Source: Caballeronia cordobensis
GTDB lineage: Bacteria > Pseudomonadota > Gammaproteobacteria > Burkholderiales > Burkholderiaceae
Direction of reading: 5' to 3'
DNA length: 64,000 nucleotides
NCBI RefSeq assembly: GCF_001544575.2
Contig: NZ_FCNY02000005.1
Span: 124,001-188,000 of the forward strand
The notes beneath the pieces are model-generated. The model did no database searches and was not told the DNA's origin. It was given only the letters and a program-made list of their open reading frames with translations. The translations under genes and the position numbers were made by a program. Numbering within the stretch: position 1 is the stretch's first letter; every line of letters begins with the position of its first letter. Shown in pieces: positions 1-9,023 of the stretch.

Positions 1-271
1 GGCGTGCCGGGCAACGCGCCCTCTGATGTCGGCGGCGCGCGTTTCGGACTAGTTCGCGACGGCGAGCAGCGGCCTTGGCGTCGTGGAATCTGTCCGCAAC
101 CTGCCGTTCGACCCTCGGTACACCGAGCGTCTCTTTACGAGGCGCAACGGCCGGTCACTCGCCGTACCGTATCGGCTGCCCGCATCGAACGGAGATCTGC
201 ACGGCGGCGCAGCGCTTAAACGACATCATGGGCGAGACCGCGGTAACGTCGAATCAGGCCAACATCGTGCA

Positions 272-1143
272 CTACCCCTTCAATCGCTTCTCCAAATACC
301 TCAACGCCCGCGCGCACCGGGCAGGCAATGGCCATTCCGCACGATAAATGAACCACAAGGTGTCGACCACGGGCGAACCGCTTTCCACCACTTCGATCTT
401 GCCCTGCTGCGCGAACGCCGCCCGCGCATGATGCGGAATGACCGTGAATCCCAGCCCGCGCGACACGAATTCAAGGATGAGCGCGATCTGGTTGCTGAAA
501 CCGTTGCACGGTAGGTCTCCGACGCACGCGTCCTTCCGAAAGCGACGGCTCAGCAAGCGATTCGCCATCGCCCGCCCATCCGGATGATCGATGAAACCGA
601 GCACTTTGAGATCGCTCCACGCACGAACTTTTGCGCCGGCCGGCACGACGAGTTCTAGGGGTCCTGAATGAACTTGTGCGCGGTGAGACGCCTATCATCC
701 GGCTTCACCGTGACAATGCCGACGTCGTATCGATTAGTCAGCACCGCGTCGAGCACCTCCGGATCTGGTGCGAGACAATGACGGATCTTCCATTGCGGAT
801 GCTGCACCTGCCACTCCAGCATTAATGGAAACAGCGCCGACCCGATGCTTCCCGGCGTGACCAACCCGATATCTCCGGGTTCTTCTACAGCATCCGACAC
901 GCGCGCATCGAGCCGCCGGCGCGCAGCTTTTATCGCTTCGCAATAGTCGAGCAGCGCGTGCGCCGCAGGCGTCAGTTCGATGGCGCGCGGTCGGCGTATC
1001 ACCAGCAGGCCGAGCGCATCTTCCAATTGGCGCACATGTTGAGAGACGGCGGCCTGGGTCAGACCGAGCCGTTCCGCCGCGCGTGTGAAGCTGCCGAGTT
1101 CGACCAGCGCCGCGAACGTGTGTAGCCATTGCGGATTGAGCAT
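272..1143 (-). pseudogene. LysR-family regulator, frameshifted
   Basis: The N-terminal 162 residues read as a normal LysR protein: a winged helix-turn-helix over residues 1-60 (TQAAVSQHVRQLEDALG) and the start of the substrate-binding domain, ending at HKFIQDP followed by TAG at 655-657. The C-terminal half of the same domain continues at once in another frame, with LELVVPAGAKVRAWSDLKVL leading to a stop at 272. A run of four C on the coding strand at about 657-660 lies at the junction; a fifth C would restore one protein of about 290 residues. It is therefore either a recent one-base deletion or a sequencing error in a homopolymer. No target gene is obvious beside it. The family call is firm; loss of function is uncertain. 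Confidence 0.8.
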
Positions 1144-1443
1144 AATGAGTTGTAGCCGCAGCTGGCCAGTTCTTCCGCCAGCGCTTCGTTTGAAGGCCGA
1201 TCACGTCCCGGCGACGGCCTCTGATCGATGAGCGGTCTAGCACATTGGGCCGGCGGCAACTGAAGCAAGAGCGGTCGCACTCGCGACGCGCAGCCGGTCC
1301 AGACTACTGTCCCTATCGGTTCCGTCAACTCTGGGCGAGCCCCTCGACTATCACCGCTCGAGAGGTTGCACCCCTAGACCGATGCTTCGCGATTGCCTGA
1401 GCGGCGCCGCACGAGTGTCAACGACATGCCTTGGCGGCACGGG
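1144..1443. other. Intergenic stretch without a supported gene
   Basis: The 300 bases between the LysR gene and the SDR gene hold only short overlapping reading frames with arginine- and serine-rich translations typical of non-coding high-GC DNA. No clear terminator, repeat or RNA was seen. The promoter of the frameshifted LysR gene should lie at its left end. Bases 1-271 similarly show nothing I can support. Confidence 0.5.
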
Positions 1444-2211
1444 TCAGGCAATCCATCCACCGTCGACCGTCAGGCTCTCGCCGGTCGTATAGCCTGCTTC
1501 AGGGCTGGCTAGATACGCTACGGCCGCCGCGATTTCTGCCGGTTTGCCGAAACGACCCACGCTTGCGAGCTTTGTCATCGTTGCGTGGTCTTCCGTGCCA
1601 GGCTGCGGAGCAAGTTCTGTATCGATGGGGCCAGGCTGAACCGCATTAACGGTCACGCCGTATTTGCCGAGTTCGCGAGATAGCCCGCGAGTGAAGCCCC
1701 TGAGAGCGAACTTCGATGCTATGTAGAGCGTCACGCCAGGCAAGGGCGCCGCTTCGCCAAAGGCCGAGCCCACGTTGATAATGCGTCCCCAGCCCGCTAC
1801 GACCATTCGCGCTGCTGCGTCTTTTGCCAGTTCGATTGGTGCTCGAACATTCAAATTAAAGTGAGTGTCGTATGACGTTCCCGAAGAATCGAGAAATGGT
1901 CCGTACTCGACCGTGCCAGCGTTGTTCACGAGGATATCAAGCCGCCCCTCGAATCGGCCGCCAAATGCCCCGTTCATTGACTCAATGAGGCTCTTGATGC
2001 CTTCGGGCTGCGACAGGTTAGCGCCGAAGACCTCAGCCTCGCCACCGGCATCACGGATTTCCTTCACGACTGATTCGGCCCGCGCCCGGCTCGACGCATA
2101 GTGAACGATTACGGATGCGCCGTCGCGCGCAAGACGCGCGGCGATGGCTGCACCAATTCCGCGCGAAGCGCCAGTAACGAGGGCGAGTTTGCCTTTTAAA
2201 GCTTGGGTCAT
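1444..2211 (-). CDS. SDR-family oxidoreductase
   Basis: This is a classical short-chain dehydrogenase/reductase of 255 residues, predicted to be a cytosolic NAD(P)-dependent oxidoreductase of unknown substrate. It shows the cofactor motif TGASRGIG near residue 12, NNAG, and the catalytic Tyr-x-x-x-Lys in LYIASKFAL, then the C-terminal PGPIDTEL and VDGGW segments typical of FabG-like members. The start at 2211 is chosen because GAGGAAAACC precedes that ATG; an upstream in-frame ATG at 2295 adds 28 residues unlike the family and has no ribosome site. A LysR gene lies 205 bases upstream on the same strand and may regulate it. The substrate cannot be told from sequence. Confidence 0.9.
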   Translation of the reverse strand: MTQALKGKLALVTGASRGIGAAIAARLARDGASVIVHYASSRARAESVVKEIRDAGGEAEVFGANLSQPEGIKSLIESMNGAFGGRFEGRLDILVNNAGTVEYGPFLDSSGTSYDTHFNLNVRAPIELAKDAAARMVVAGWGRIINVGSAFGEAAPLPGVTLYIASKFALRGFTRGLSRELGKYGVTVNAVQPGPIDTELAPQPGTEDHATMTKLASVGRFGKPAEIAAAVAYLASPEAGYTTGESLTVDGGWIA

Positions 2212-2416
2212 GGTTTTCCTCAACACGTAGGTTGCAAAGCGGTTCCCTGGCTGTATGGCCGGGACGCACCGCTGCATCGGAGCCAGTGCTTTCATGCACT
2301 GGTTGATGCGTATCCTCCGCTCGGGTAGCGTGGTCCGGTAGTCGCCCGTGAGGAATAGCTCCTATTCCTGCCGCGAGGGAGCAGACCGAAGCAATCGGCA
2401 CCTGAGCGCGAAGCAA

Positions 2417-3331
2417 CTACGCTGTGAGGTTTTCGCTGGATCCGCGCTCATTGAGAACGTGCTCGACAAACGCGACGAACGCACGCGTCTTCGCGGTTGC
2501 CATGCGGCCGGACGGAAAAACCGCCCATAGGTCAATCGGCGGCAACGTCCAGTCAGTCAGGACGGCCTGAACTGTTCCGTTCGCGAGTTCGGGGGCGAAC
2601 ATCCATTCTGAGGCGACAGCAAGGCCGAGGTGAGCGAGCACCGCCGCGCGCATTCCTTCAGCTGCATTCACAGCTATTCGGCCGGACAAGCTTACGTTTG
2701 CGTCAGAGCCGTCACCGTGGCTGAACAACCACGATTCGCCGCCACCGCGCACGGAATAAACGACCGCCTGATGTCGGCTCAGGTCGGCAGGGGTTTGCGG
2801 AAGTCCGGCTTCCGCGAAATATGACGGTGTGCCGACGACGAGTCGCCGCCCCGTGGACACGCGACGCGCGGTCATGGACGAATCGTCCAGGGCGCCCATA
2901 CGCAACGCGACATCAACGCCCTCTTCGAGCAAATCTACTGACCGGTCATCAAGAACGATATCGATGCTCAGGTTCGGGTGTTGATCCAGGAAAGACTTCA
3001 ACCTTGGCAAGACGTGGAGCCGGGCAAATGTGACGGCTGCGCCTATCCGCAGTCGTCCGGACAGGCCATCGGACGACTCACGCGCCGCCTGTTCGGCGTG
3101 GTCGGCCTCATCGATGGCCCGGCGGGCGTGGTCGTAGAACCGCTGACCGGCATCCGTCGGCGCCAGGCCGCGTGTCGACCTCAATAGCAGACGGGCGCCC
3201 AGACGTTCCTCTAACTGTGCTACTGCCTTAGAGACGGCCGGTTGGCCTAATTTCAACCGGCGAGCGGCCGCAGAAAATGAGCCCGCATCGACAACTGTTA
3301 CGAAAGTCTCCATCGCAACCATGCGGTCCAT
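2417..3331 (-). CDS. LysR-family transcriptional regulator
   Basis: A 304-residue LysR regulator. The helix-turn-helix spans roughly residues 15-40 (SFSAAARRLKLGQPAVSKAV), followed by a linker helix and a full-length periplasmic-binding-like effector domain that ends near the stop. The start at 3331 has AGGAGG eight bases upstream, and the ATG two codons earlier lies inside that ribosome site, so it is not used. The protein resembles the DsdC/PecT-like group that often controls a neighbouring oxidoreductase. The SDR gene downstream on the same strand is the natural candidate target, although the two genes are not divergent as is usual. The effector is unknown. Confidence 0.9.
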   Translation of the reverse strand: MDRMVAMETFVTVVDAGSFSAAARRLKLGQPAVSKAVAQLEERLGARLLLRSTRGLAPTDAGQRFYDHARRAIDEADHAEQAARESSDGLSGRLRIGAAVTFARLHVLPRLKSFLDQHPNLSIDIVLDDRSVDLLEEGVDVALRMGALDDSSMTARRVSTGRRLVVGTPSYFAEAGLPQTPADLSRHQAVVYSVRGGGESWLFSHGDGSDANVSLSGRIAVNAAEGMRAAVLAHLGLAVASEWMFAPELANGTVQAVLTDWTLPPIDLWAVFPSGRMATAKTRAFVAFVEHVLNERGSSENLTA

Positions 3332-3337
3332 GTGCAT

Positions 3338-3800
3338 CCTCCTGGAAGGTTATCAGCGGAAGTGCGCAGTGTAGCGAAATGACGACCCGTCCAGACAAAG
3401 CACGCGATAGCTGGCGCCGGCCTCACCAAGGCGATTCGATGCTGCAGGCCGCTCGTATCGGTCAGCGAATGGTCGGTAATTGAATGCCTAAAACGTTCGA
3501 ATGATCCAGCGCCGCTAAAGATCCTCGCCGGGAAACCGTAAACGCAATGGAGTTAATTCAGGATTCGGGTCGCCCCGGTATTTGGCTCCTTCGAATCAAG
3601 CCTGACATGGTGCTATACGCGACGCGCCAGGTCGTAGTTCGAAGGTGCAGCGGACCGAAAATCGCCGTCGAGCACGACGGCAAAGAAATCTAATGTCAAG
3701 CGCGCGACAAGACGGGAAGAGAACAGGCACGTCACGTGCCGCCCCGTCCTGGAAAGCGCTTTGTGTTGTTCTTTCAAGCGACGGCAAAAGGACGGACAAA
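3338..3800. other. Promoter region of the binding protein/cyclase operon
   Basis: This 460-base gap lies between divergently transcribed genes, the LysR regulator to the left and the polyamine-type binding protein to the right. No convincing coding frame is present. It contains a perfect 6-base inverted repeat, GGCACG-TCA-CGTGCC at 3726-3740, a plausible operator 60 bases upstream of the binding protein start. Confidence 0.5.
3726..3740. promoter_or_regulatory. Candidate operator, inverted repeat GGCACG-N3-CGTGCC
   Basis: The two six-base arms are perfect complements separated by TCA. The position, about 60 bases upstream of the chosen start of the binding protein gene, fits a repressor or activator site. 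The regulator is not known; the call rests only on symmetry and location. Confidence 0.3.
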
Positions 3801-4937
3801 ATGGGCCTCGGTCCCTCACTGCCCAATCGAAGAAGCATGCTGCTCCTCCCGACATACGCGATCGTAAAGCGCGTATGTCGGTGGATCCATCTTTCGTCTC
3901 GCGCTTCCGGAGCGACGCTCGTTTTCGTCGCACTGGCGTTATTCGGCATGCCGGCTCTCGCCCAGCAAAACGTGCTGCGCGTGCTCGCGTGGCCGGGCTA
4001 TGCCGACCCCGACGTCGTGAAGACCTTCGAATCCCGCTTCAACGCACGCGTCGAAGTGACCCTCGTAGACTCCGACGAAGCCTTGTGGATCAAGATGCAC
4101 GCGGGCGGAAAGTCACAGTTCGACGTACTGGCGGCCAACACCGCGGAGATAAAGCGCTATACGCTCGAGAACCTGCTCACGCCTCTCGATCTGGCTGAGC
4201 TCCCCAACACGCAACGGCAATTGCCGCGGTTTCGCGCGCTCTCGTCGATCAACGGACTCACCGCGAACGGCGAAGTCTACGCGATTCCCTATACGTATTC
4301 GTCGATGGGACTGATCTACGATCGCAAGCAAATTCCCGTTGCGCCCCGCTCCATGAATGAGCTATGGAATCCGCGCTACCAGGGCAAGGTGCTCGACTTC
4401 AACAGCGCGCAGCACAACTTCTCGTTCACGGCGCTCGCACTTGGGTATCCGCAACCGTTCCAGCTCACCGACGCGCAAACACGCAAGATCGCGCGAAAAC
4501 TGGTCGATTTGCGCCGTAATCTGCTCACCTACTACACCGTGCCCGAGGAAGCAACGGCGGCTTTCATTCAGCACAAAGCCGCGCTCATGTTCGGAAATTA
4601 CGGCACCCAGCAACTCGCGCTGCTGCGCAAGGCCGGTGCAGATGTCGGTTATGTCATTCCCGAAGAGGGTGCGCTTGCCTGGCTCGATTGCTGGGCCGTG
4701 ACTCGAGCTGCCGCGAACCGGCCACTCGCGCTCGCCTGGATCAACTACATGCTTGAACCCGACGTGAGCGCAGTGCTCACGCAACGACAGGGTCTTGCGA
4801 ACACGTTGATCCCGCCACCCGATTACAGCAGCGACAGCGCCCATCTCATCTGGATCCAGCCCGTGGAAAACATCGAGGTGCGCGAGTCGCTATGGAGCCG
4901 GATCGTGTCCGGCGACCGGCCGGAGCGCTTTCCATGA
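3801..4937 (+). CDS. Periplasmic binding protein, spermidine/putrescine type
   Basis: A 378-residue extracellular solute-binding protein of the PotD/PotF type. A basic N-terminus is followed by a hydrophobic signal segment (ATLVFVALALFGMPALAQ) and a probable cleavage after ALA. The mature part starts LRVLAWPGYADPDVV, as in polyamine binders, followed by FDVLAANTAEIKRY and IPYTYSSMGLIYD. The start at 3801 is chosen for AAAGGACGG just upstream; ATG 3837 is an alternative. No ABC permease or ATPase follows. Instead its TGA overlaps the ATG of a diguanylate cyclase (ATGATG at 4934-4939), so the two are probably co-translated and the protein is likely a sensor subunit, as NspS is for MbaA in Vibrio. 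The ligand is unproven. Confidence 0.85.
   Translation: MGLGPSLPNRRSMLLLPTYAIVKRVCRWIHLSSRASGATLVFVALALFGMPALAQQNVLRVLAWPGYADPDVVKTFESRFNARVEVTLVDSDEALWIKMHAGGKSQFDVLAANTAEIKRYTLENLLTPLDLAELPNTQRQLPRFRALSSINGLTANGEVYAIPYTYSSMGLIYDRKQIPVAPRSMNELWNPRYQGKVLDFNSAQHNFSFTALALGYPQPFQLTDAQTRKIARKLVDLRRNLLTYYTVPEEATAAFIQHKAALMFGNYGTQQLALLRKAGADVGYVIPEEGALAWLDCWAVTRAAANRPLALAWINYMLEPDVSAVLTQRQGLANTLIPPPDYSSDSAHLIWIQPVENIEVRESLWSRIVSGDRPERFP
3849..3881 (+). other. Strong hairpin at the 5' end of the binding protein gene
   Basis: CCGACATACGCG at 3849-3860 and CGCGTATGTCGG at 3870-3881 form a perfect 12-base-pair stem with a nine-base loop. It starts 12 bases after the alternative ATG at 3837 and 48 bases after the chosen start at 3801. 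It lies within signal peptide coding sequence. In mRNA it could limit initiation; in DNA it could be a dyad for a regulator. There is no following U-tract, so it is not a normal terminator. Confidence 0.5.
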
Positions 4938-6712
4938 TGCGGCCCGGACTGACAGTGAAGTTGTCGTTGTTGCTTGCCCTGATCGGCGTGCTGGCATCGG
5001 GGTCGACCGGCTACTACGCGTATCGCGCCAACCGCAACCTGCTGGTTGGCGAGGCGGGACACAACCTTCTCACCGCTACGGAACTGCTCGGCCGGCGCTT
5101 CTCCGTTTCGATTGACGACATGGCGGCTGACGTGCTCGTGCTCGCCACCATGCCGTCCTCGGCGCTCGTTGCCGAGTCAGCGGAGGACATGAAAACGAAG
5201 GCGGATCGGACACGGCTCGCGCAGGTCTTCTCGAGCTTCATGCTGCATCATCCCGTGTATCTACAGGCGCGGCTCATTGCGCGCAATCAGTTCGGGCTCG
5301 AGAGGATTCGCTTCGATCGCGACACACGCGGCATCGTGGAGGTCCAAGGCGCAAATCTCCAGGAGAAGGGCCAGTTCGCCTATGTGTTCGACACGCTGGC
5401 ATTGGCGCCCGGCCGCGTGTACATCGGGCCGATCACCATCAATCGCGAGTACGGCGCGCACTACGCCGAAGGCAGGCCCATCCTGCGCCTCGCCGCACCA
5501 GTCGCCACGCCCGCGGGCGGTGTCGTGGGCGTCGTGGTCCTCGACGTGGATCTCACGGTCCTGCTCAAACTGCTGAGCACCGATTTGCCTCCCGACTATC
5601 AGGTGTATCTGGCTAACGAATGGGGCGACTTTCTCGTTCATCCCGATTCCTCGCAGGCTTTTGGCTTCGACAAAGGACGCCGCGTGTTCATGCAGGAAAG
5701 CTTCGCCGCGACGAAGCCGCTTTTCGATCGAGCGAAAAACAGCGTGCTAATCAATGGGCTCACCAACCCGGAGCAAGCGCGCAACGACGTGCTCGCATTT
5801 GTGAGGCGGCCATTCGGCGCGACCGCAGGCAATCGCTTTGTCGTGTTCGGACTCGGCAAGCCGCTCTCTGGCGTGCTTACCGGTGCGAATCTGCTCGGTG
5901 ACCGGATCGTGCGCATCGTGTTGTTTTCGAGCGTGGCGGCGCTCCTGCTCGCTATCCTTTTTGCACGCGCGCTAACCAAGCCGTTGCAGATACTCACGGA
6001 CGCAGCAACGCATTTCTTCGCCGAAAGCGTGACTGAAGCATTGCCGCTCAAGCGCACCGATGAGATCGGCATGCTGGCGCGCTGTTTCGATCGCATGCGG
6101 CGCGAGATCAAGGCCCAGGTGGACGCGCTTCACGACAAGCAGCATCAGCTCGCGCATCTGGCCAATCACGACGTGCTCACGAGCCTGCCCAACCGCATGC
6201 TGTTCATGCAAAGGCTCGACGCAGCAGTCCAGGAGGCGACGGCGAAGAACGAGCGGCTCGCCGTGCTGTTCGTCGATCTCGACCACTTCAAACAGATCAA
6301 CGACCAGTTCGGTCATTCGATCGGCGACACCGTTCTCGTGGCCATAGCGCACCGTCTGCGGCAGCTGCTTTCGACGGGACATACGGTGGCGAGACTGGGC
6401 GGCGACGAATTCGTCGTGCTGGTGGAAGGCGCGTATTCCTCCTGCGCCGCGGTGGATGTCGCCGCAAGGATTGTCCGCGCGCTGGATGAGGATCTTCCCA
6501 TCGCCGGGAGACGCGTAACGGTGGGGGCAAGTGTCGGCATCAGCGAGTTTCCGGAGGACGGCACCTCCGCGCGCGACCTGCTTCTCACCGCGGATGCTGC
6601 GATGTATGTTGCGAAGTCGAAAGGGCGCGGCTTCTGGCAAAGCTACTCCGACGTGCTTGAAGGGCAGCAGGTTGAGGCCGCAGGCGAGAAGACAACTGCC
6701 GACGAAAGCTAG
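4934..6712 (+). CDS. Membrane diguanylate cyclase (sensor-HAMP-GGDEF)
   Basis: A 592-residue inner-membrane protein predicted to make cyclic-di-GMP. In order: transmembrane segment at about 7-28 (LSLLLALIGVLASGSTGYYA), a periplasmic CACHE-like sensor to about 320, a second transmembrane segment at 326-348, a HAMP linker to about 400, and a GGDEF domain at about 425-575. The catalytic motif GGDEF is intact near residue 489. The inhibitory I-site RxxD is absent, since the expected position reads STGH, so product inhibition may be missing. The start at 4934 overlaps the stop of the periplasmic binding protein, suggesting that the two form one signalling unit that responds to a polyamine-like ligand. 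No EAL domain is present. Confidence 0.92.
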   Translation: MMRPGLTVKLSLLLALIGVLASGSTGYYAYRANRNLLVGEAGHNLLTATELLGRRFSVSIDDMAADVLVLATMPSSALVAESAEDMKTKADRTRLAQVFSSFMLHHPVYLQARLIARNQFGLERIRFDRDTRGIVEVQGANLQEKGQFAYVFDTLALAPGRVYIGPITINREYGAHYAEGRPILRLAAPVATPAGGVVGVVVLDVDLTVLLKLLSTDLPPDYQVYLANEWGDFLVHPDSSQAFGFDKGRRVFMQESFAATKPLFDRAKNSVLINGLTNPEQARNDVLAFVRRPFGATAGNRFVVFGLGKPLSGVLTGANLLGDRIVRIVLFSSVAALLLAILFARALTKPLQILTDAATHFFAESVTEALPLKRTDEIGMLARCFDRMRREIKAQVDALHDKQHQLAHLANHDVLTSLPNRMLFMQRLDAAVQEATAKNERLAVLFVDLDHFKQINDQFGHSIGDTVLVAIAHRLRQLLSTGHTVARLGGDEFVVLVEGAYSSCAAVDVAARIVRALDEDLPIAGRRVTVGASVGISEFPEDGTSARDLLLTADAAMYVAKSKGRGFWQSYSDVLEGQQVEAAGEKTTADES

Positions 6713-7236
6713 GCCGTTCACGCCGTGCAGGCCAAAGTTTTGGACGCGTCCTTGGATGACTGTTTCTAGCGAAACGACCATCCTTTGTCGGACCCTTTTC
6801 GGCCACGCGGACCGTAGCTGCCTCGACGTCGGCAAGCGAGTAGACAACTGACATTGTGATTCATGCGCGCCGCATCGGAGTGATGCTGGGAGTTCAAAAC
6901 GTCTTCATCCCGTACACGATCGGAGCGTCGCCCGTCCGCCGTTCAGCGCGCGTCGACCACGGAAGATTCCGCGTCTGCGAGCATGGCCGTCAGCGTCGCG
7001 TGCGCGAATGCGGGTGCGTCGACGTGAAAGAGCGATTGCCCCAGTGCGTCGCGCGCGTTAAGCCGTCCCCGCGAGCCATGCGCGCAAGCCCGCTTCGGGC
7101 ATCACGACGATATTGCTACGGCGCGCGGCGTCGGTCATCGTCACGTCCGGTCTAGCCGACGGACGCAGACTCGGCTTGGCCCTATCCTAAGACGCATCGT
7201 AAGACTCCTTCAACACGAACGGGAGCTCAGAAAGAC
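6713..7236. other. Gene-poor stretch with possible coding remnant
   Basis: This 524-base gap follows the cyclase gene. No intact gene can be supported. On the minus strand, 6943-7138 encodes about 64 protein-like residues if one extra G near 7060 is ignored (see the separate entry). The rest shows nothing recognisable. Confidence 0.4.
6943..7138 (-). pseudogene. Possible frameshifted gene remnant, unknown
   Basis: Reading leftwards from 7138, the frame begins MTDAARRSNIVVMPEAGL and meets a stop after AWLAGTA. Shifting by one base after AWLA lets it continue as GRLNARDALGQSLFHVDAPA and on to ADAESSVVDAR and a stop at 6943. The codon choice and alternating helix pattern look like real protein in both parts. 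It matches no family that I recognise, and no ribosome site is evident. It is probably the decayed end of a larger gene. Confidence 0.25.
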
Positions 7237-7695
7237 GTGTCTGCGCCACCTTCAAACATCGATTTCCGAACAGCGAATATCAAGGCGCTTCTCGGTGAGA
7301 CTCGCGCCGTAGGCGTGGCGTTGGCAGGCGTGGCGTTCGGCTCCGGAATCGGAGTCTTGGCCTCTGCTCTGCTTTGGACCGTCGGCACCGATAGCGTTGG
7401 GTGGGGTTCCTTTGGTTTCACGCGTCTGGCGGGTGCCATGTTCGCGGGTTTAGCGCTCGTCGCGACCTTCAGCCTCCGTCTTAAAGCGTCCCTCGACCGA
7501 CTGAGTTCACTGGAAGAAAACATCATGGCGTGCTTCGCTAGTACCGACGCTTCGAACTACGCTCCGTTAAGTTTCGGAAAGACCGTCAAGCGCGCTCGAG
7601 TCGTCGGGCACCCGACGGCGCTTCGCGAGAACGCAGAGCAGGAAACGGCTGCACTGCTTGAACGCATTATGCTGCCCCGCAAGGACCGGTCCTAG
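7237..7695 (+). CDS. Hypothetical protein with two membrane segments
   Basis: A 152-residue protein with a GTG start. Two hydrophobic stretches are evident, about residues 26-48 (VGVALAGVAFGSGIGVLASA) and 62-83 (RLAGAMFAGLALVATFSL), followed by a soluble, charged C-terminal half of about 70 residues with heptad-like leucines (LKASLDRLSSLEENI). It is therefore probably an inner-membrane protein with a cytosolic tail. I do not recognise the family. GGGAG lies about 11 bases upstream of the start. It sits at the left edge of a run of small unknown genes. Confidence 0.55.
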   Translation: MSAPPSNIDFRTANIKALLGETRAVGVALAGVAFGSGIGVLASALLWTVGTDSVGWGSFGFTRLAGAMFAGLALVATFSLRLKASLDRLSSLEENIMACFASTDASNYAPLSFGKTVKRARVVGHPTALRENAEQETAALLERIMLPRKDRS

Positions 7696-7812
7696 GCCCG
7701 TCGCCACAACTTCGAAACCACATAGACGAGAGTTGCCTGCAAGGACGACGGACGTCCATCTTAGGAGTAAGCTGGGGGTGCTGAACCCACATTCCTGGAC
7801 GGAGACAGCAAG

Positions 7813-8151
7813 ATGGGAACCGCCATAGATTCGACTTTCGACGCCGAAGGGCACCCTTCCGAGTCGCTGCGCACGCTGGCCTCATATCTGGAAATCGCGT
7901 TGGAACGCGGGAAGTCTGTGGTCCTGATGCGCCGCGACGCCGAAATCTGTTCAATCTACATTGGCAACCCGGCCGACGAGGAAAGCGAATTGAGTCGCCG
8001 GGGGACAATGTCGAAGGCGGTCGCAGAAGAGCTACTTGAACTCACTCAGGTCGGTTTGAACCGGATAACTGTCGGCGATCAAACGTACCGGTTTTTCCGG
8101 AGCTTCACGCTTATCTCCGATGTCGGCGCAGTGATATTTGCTCCGACATAG
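7813..8151 (+). CDS. Hypothetical protein
   Basis: A 112-residue soluble protein with a good ribosome site (GGAGACAGCAAG directly before ATG). The sequence is balanced in charge, with a predicted helix (SLRTLASYLEIALERGKSVV), strands around VVLMRRDAEICSIYIG and ITVGDQTYRFFRSF, and no signal peptide or membrane segment. I do not recognise the family. It lies 117 bases after the two-segment membrane protein on the same strand and may share a transcript with it. That it is a real gene is supported by the start context and composition, not by homology. Confidence 0.6.
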   Translation: MGTAIDSTFDAEGHPSESLRTLASYLEIALERGKSVVLMRRDAEICSIYIGNPADEESELSRRGTMSKAVAEELLELTQVGLNRITVGDQTYRFFRSFTLISDVGAVIFAPT

Positions 8152-8367
8152 GCTGGCTGTTCCCGAATGCCGTCAGGTAGATGCTGGACGAAGCTGATCA
8201 GCCAAGCGGATGCCCCCGGACTGCAAGAGGTGAACGAAACTCTCGTCGCCCGCGACGCCCAAACGGCCTATTCAATGGTCGATGTTGAAGGGAGCCGCTG
8301 GCGACGAGCGCCTGTCGGCGCTACCGTCTCGGCGTGTTCGCAATATAGCTCTCAACGCAACCTGCCA

Positions 8368-8667
8368 TCAGTTGCAGCCGTAGCCTGTACGGCGATTCCA
8401 CCAGCATATCGCCTGACCATCCGTGCAAACGAACATACTACCAACCGCGTCGCACTGAACCGTTGATTGCCGACGCCCGTTGGCGGCCGAACTGTCCCTG
8501 GTCAGTTCCGAGTCTGATGACGCGACCGCGGCTTCTATCTCTGCCCGAACCCTCGCGCTTCCCTCGGTTGGCTTCTTCGTCGCAACTACAGGCGCGACGC
8601 TACACGCTGATATGAAGGCAGTCAGACAAATCCAAGTGAGCAGACGGCTCGTTGTCGTTACATGCAT
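8368..8667 (-). CDS. Small lipoprotein, unknown function
   Basis: A 99-residue predicted lipoprotein. The N-terminus MHVTTTSRLLTWICLTAF leads to ISAC, an acceptable lipobox, with Cys22 as the lipid-bearing residue of the mature protein (CSVAPVVATKKPTE). The C-terminal third has four more cysteines (VQCDAVGSMFVCTDGQAICW and YGCN), which could form two disulfides in the periplasm. The start at 8667 is chosen because GGGAGGAGAGC stands directly before it; an ATG nine codons upstream lacks a site. The family is unknown to me. The neighbours give no functional clue. Confidence 0.65.
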   Translation of the reverse strand: MHVTTTSRLLTWICLTAFISACSVAPVVATKKPTEGSARVRAEIEAAVASSDSELTRDSSAANGRRQSTVQCDAVGSMFVCTDGQAICWWNRRTGYGCN

Positions 8668-9023
8668 GCTCTCCTCCCTTTCCTTGGCAAGCAAGCATTG
8701 CTCCTCACCAACTGAACGGCAACTGCCGTAGCGGGCATGAAACGATTCTATCCTTGCGTGTGTGTTCCGGTTCAGCCGTTCTCATAAAACCGCTCGTGGA
8801 TGCTAGCGAGAAACCCTACCAATTGTCGCTTGGCTATCGTTCTGGGCACGTATGAGCCATGCGCCCCTTGGGTTCAGCGGTTGGTTAAGGCCATTAACGA
8901 AGCGGCAACGGCGCGACCGATTCGGCGCGGCACCAACGAATTCTCGTGTCTAGCGTCAACGTCACAGCTTTCCGAGCGTTAATTCAAGCAAGGCGCTCAG
9001 CCTTATATCTTGGGAGACTACTC
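8668..9023. other. Intergenic stretch without a supported gene
   Basis: The 356 bases lie between the divergently transcribed lipoprotein and PsiF-repeat genes. They presumably carry both promoters. No coding frame, RNA or clear repeat was found. Confidence 0.5.

Noticed and set aside
1..271. Short open frames at the left edge, up to 143 codons
   Set aside because: Three overlapping frames compete, none with a ribosome site or recognisable sequence; they also run into the antisense of the LysR gene.
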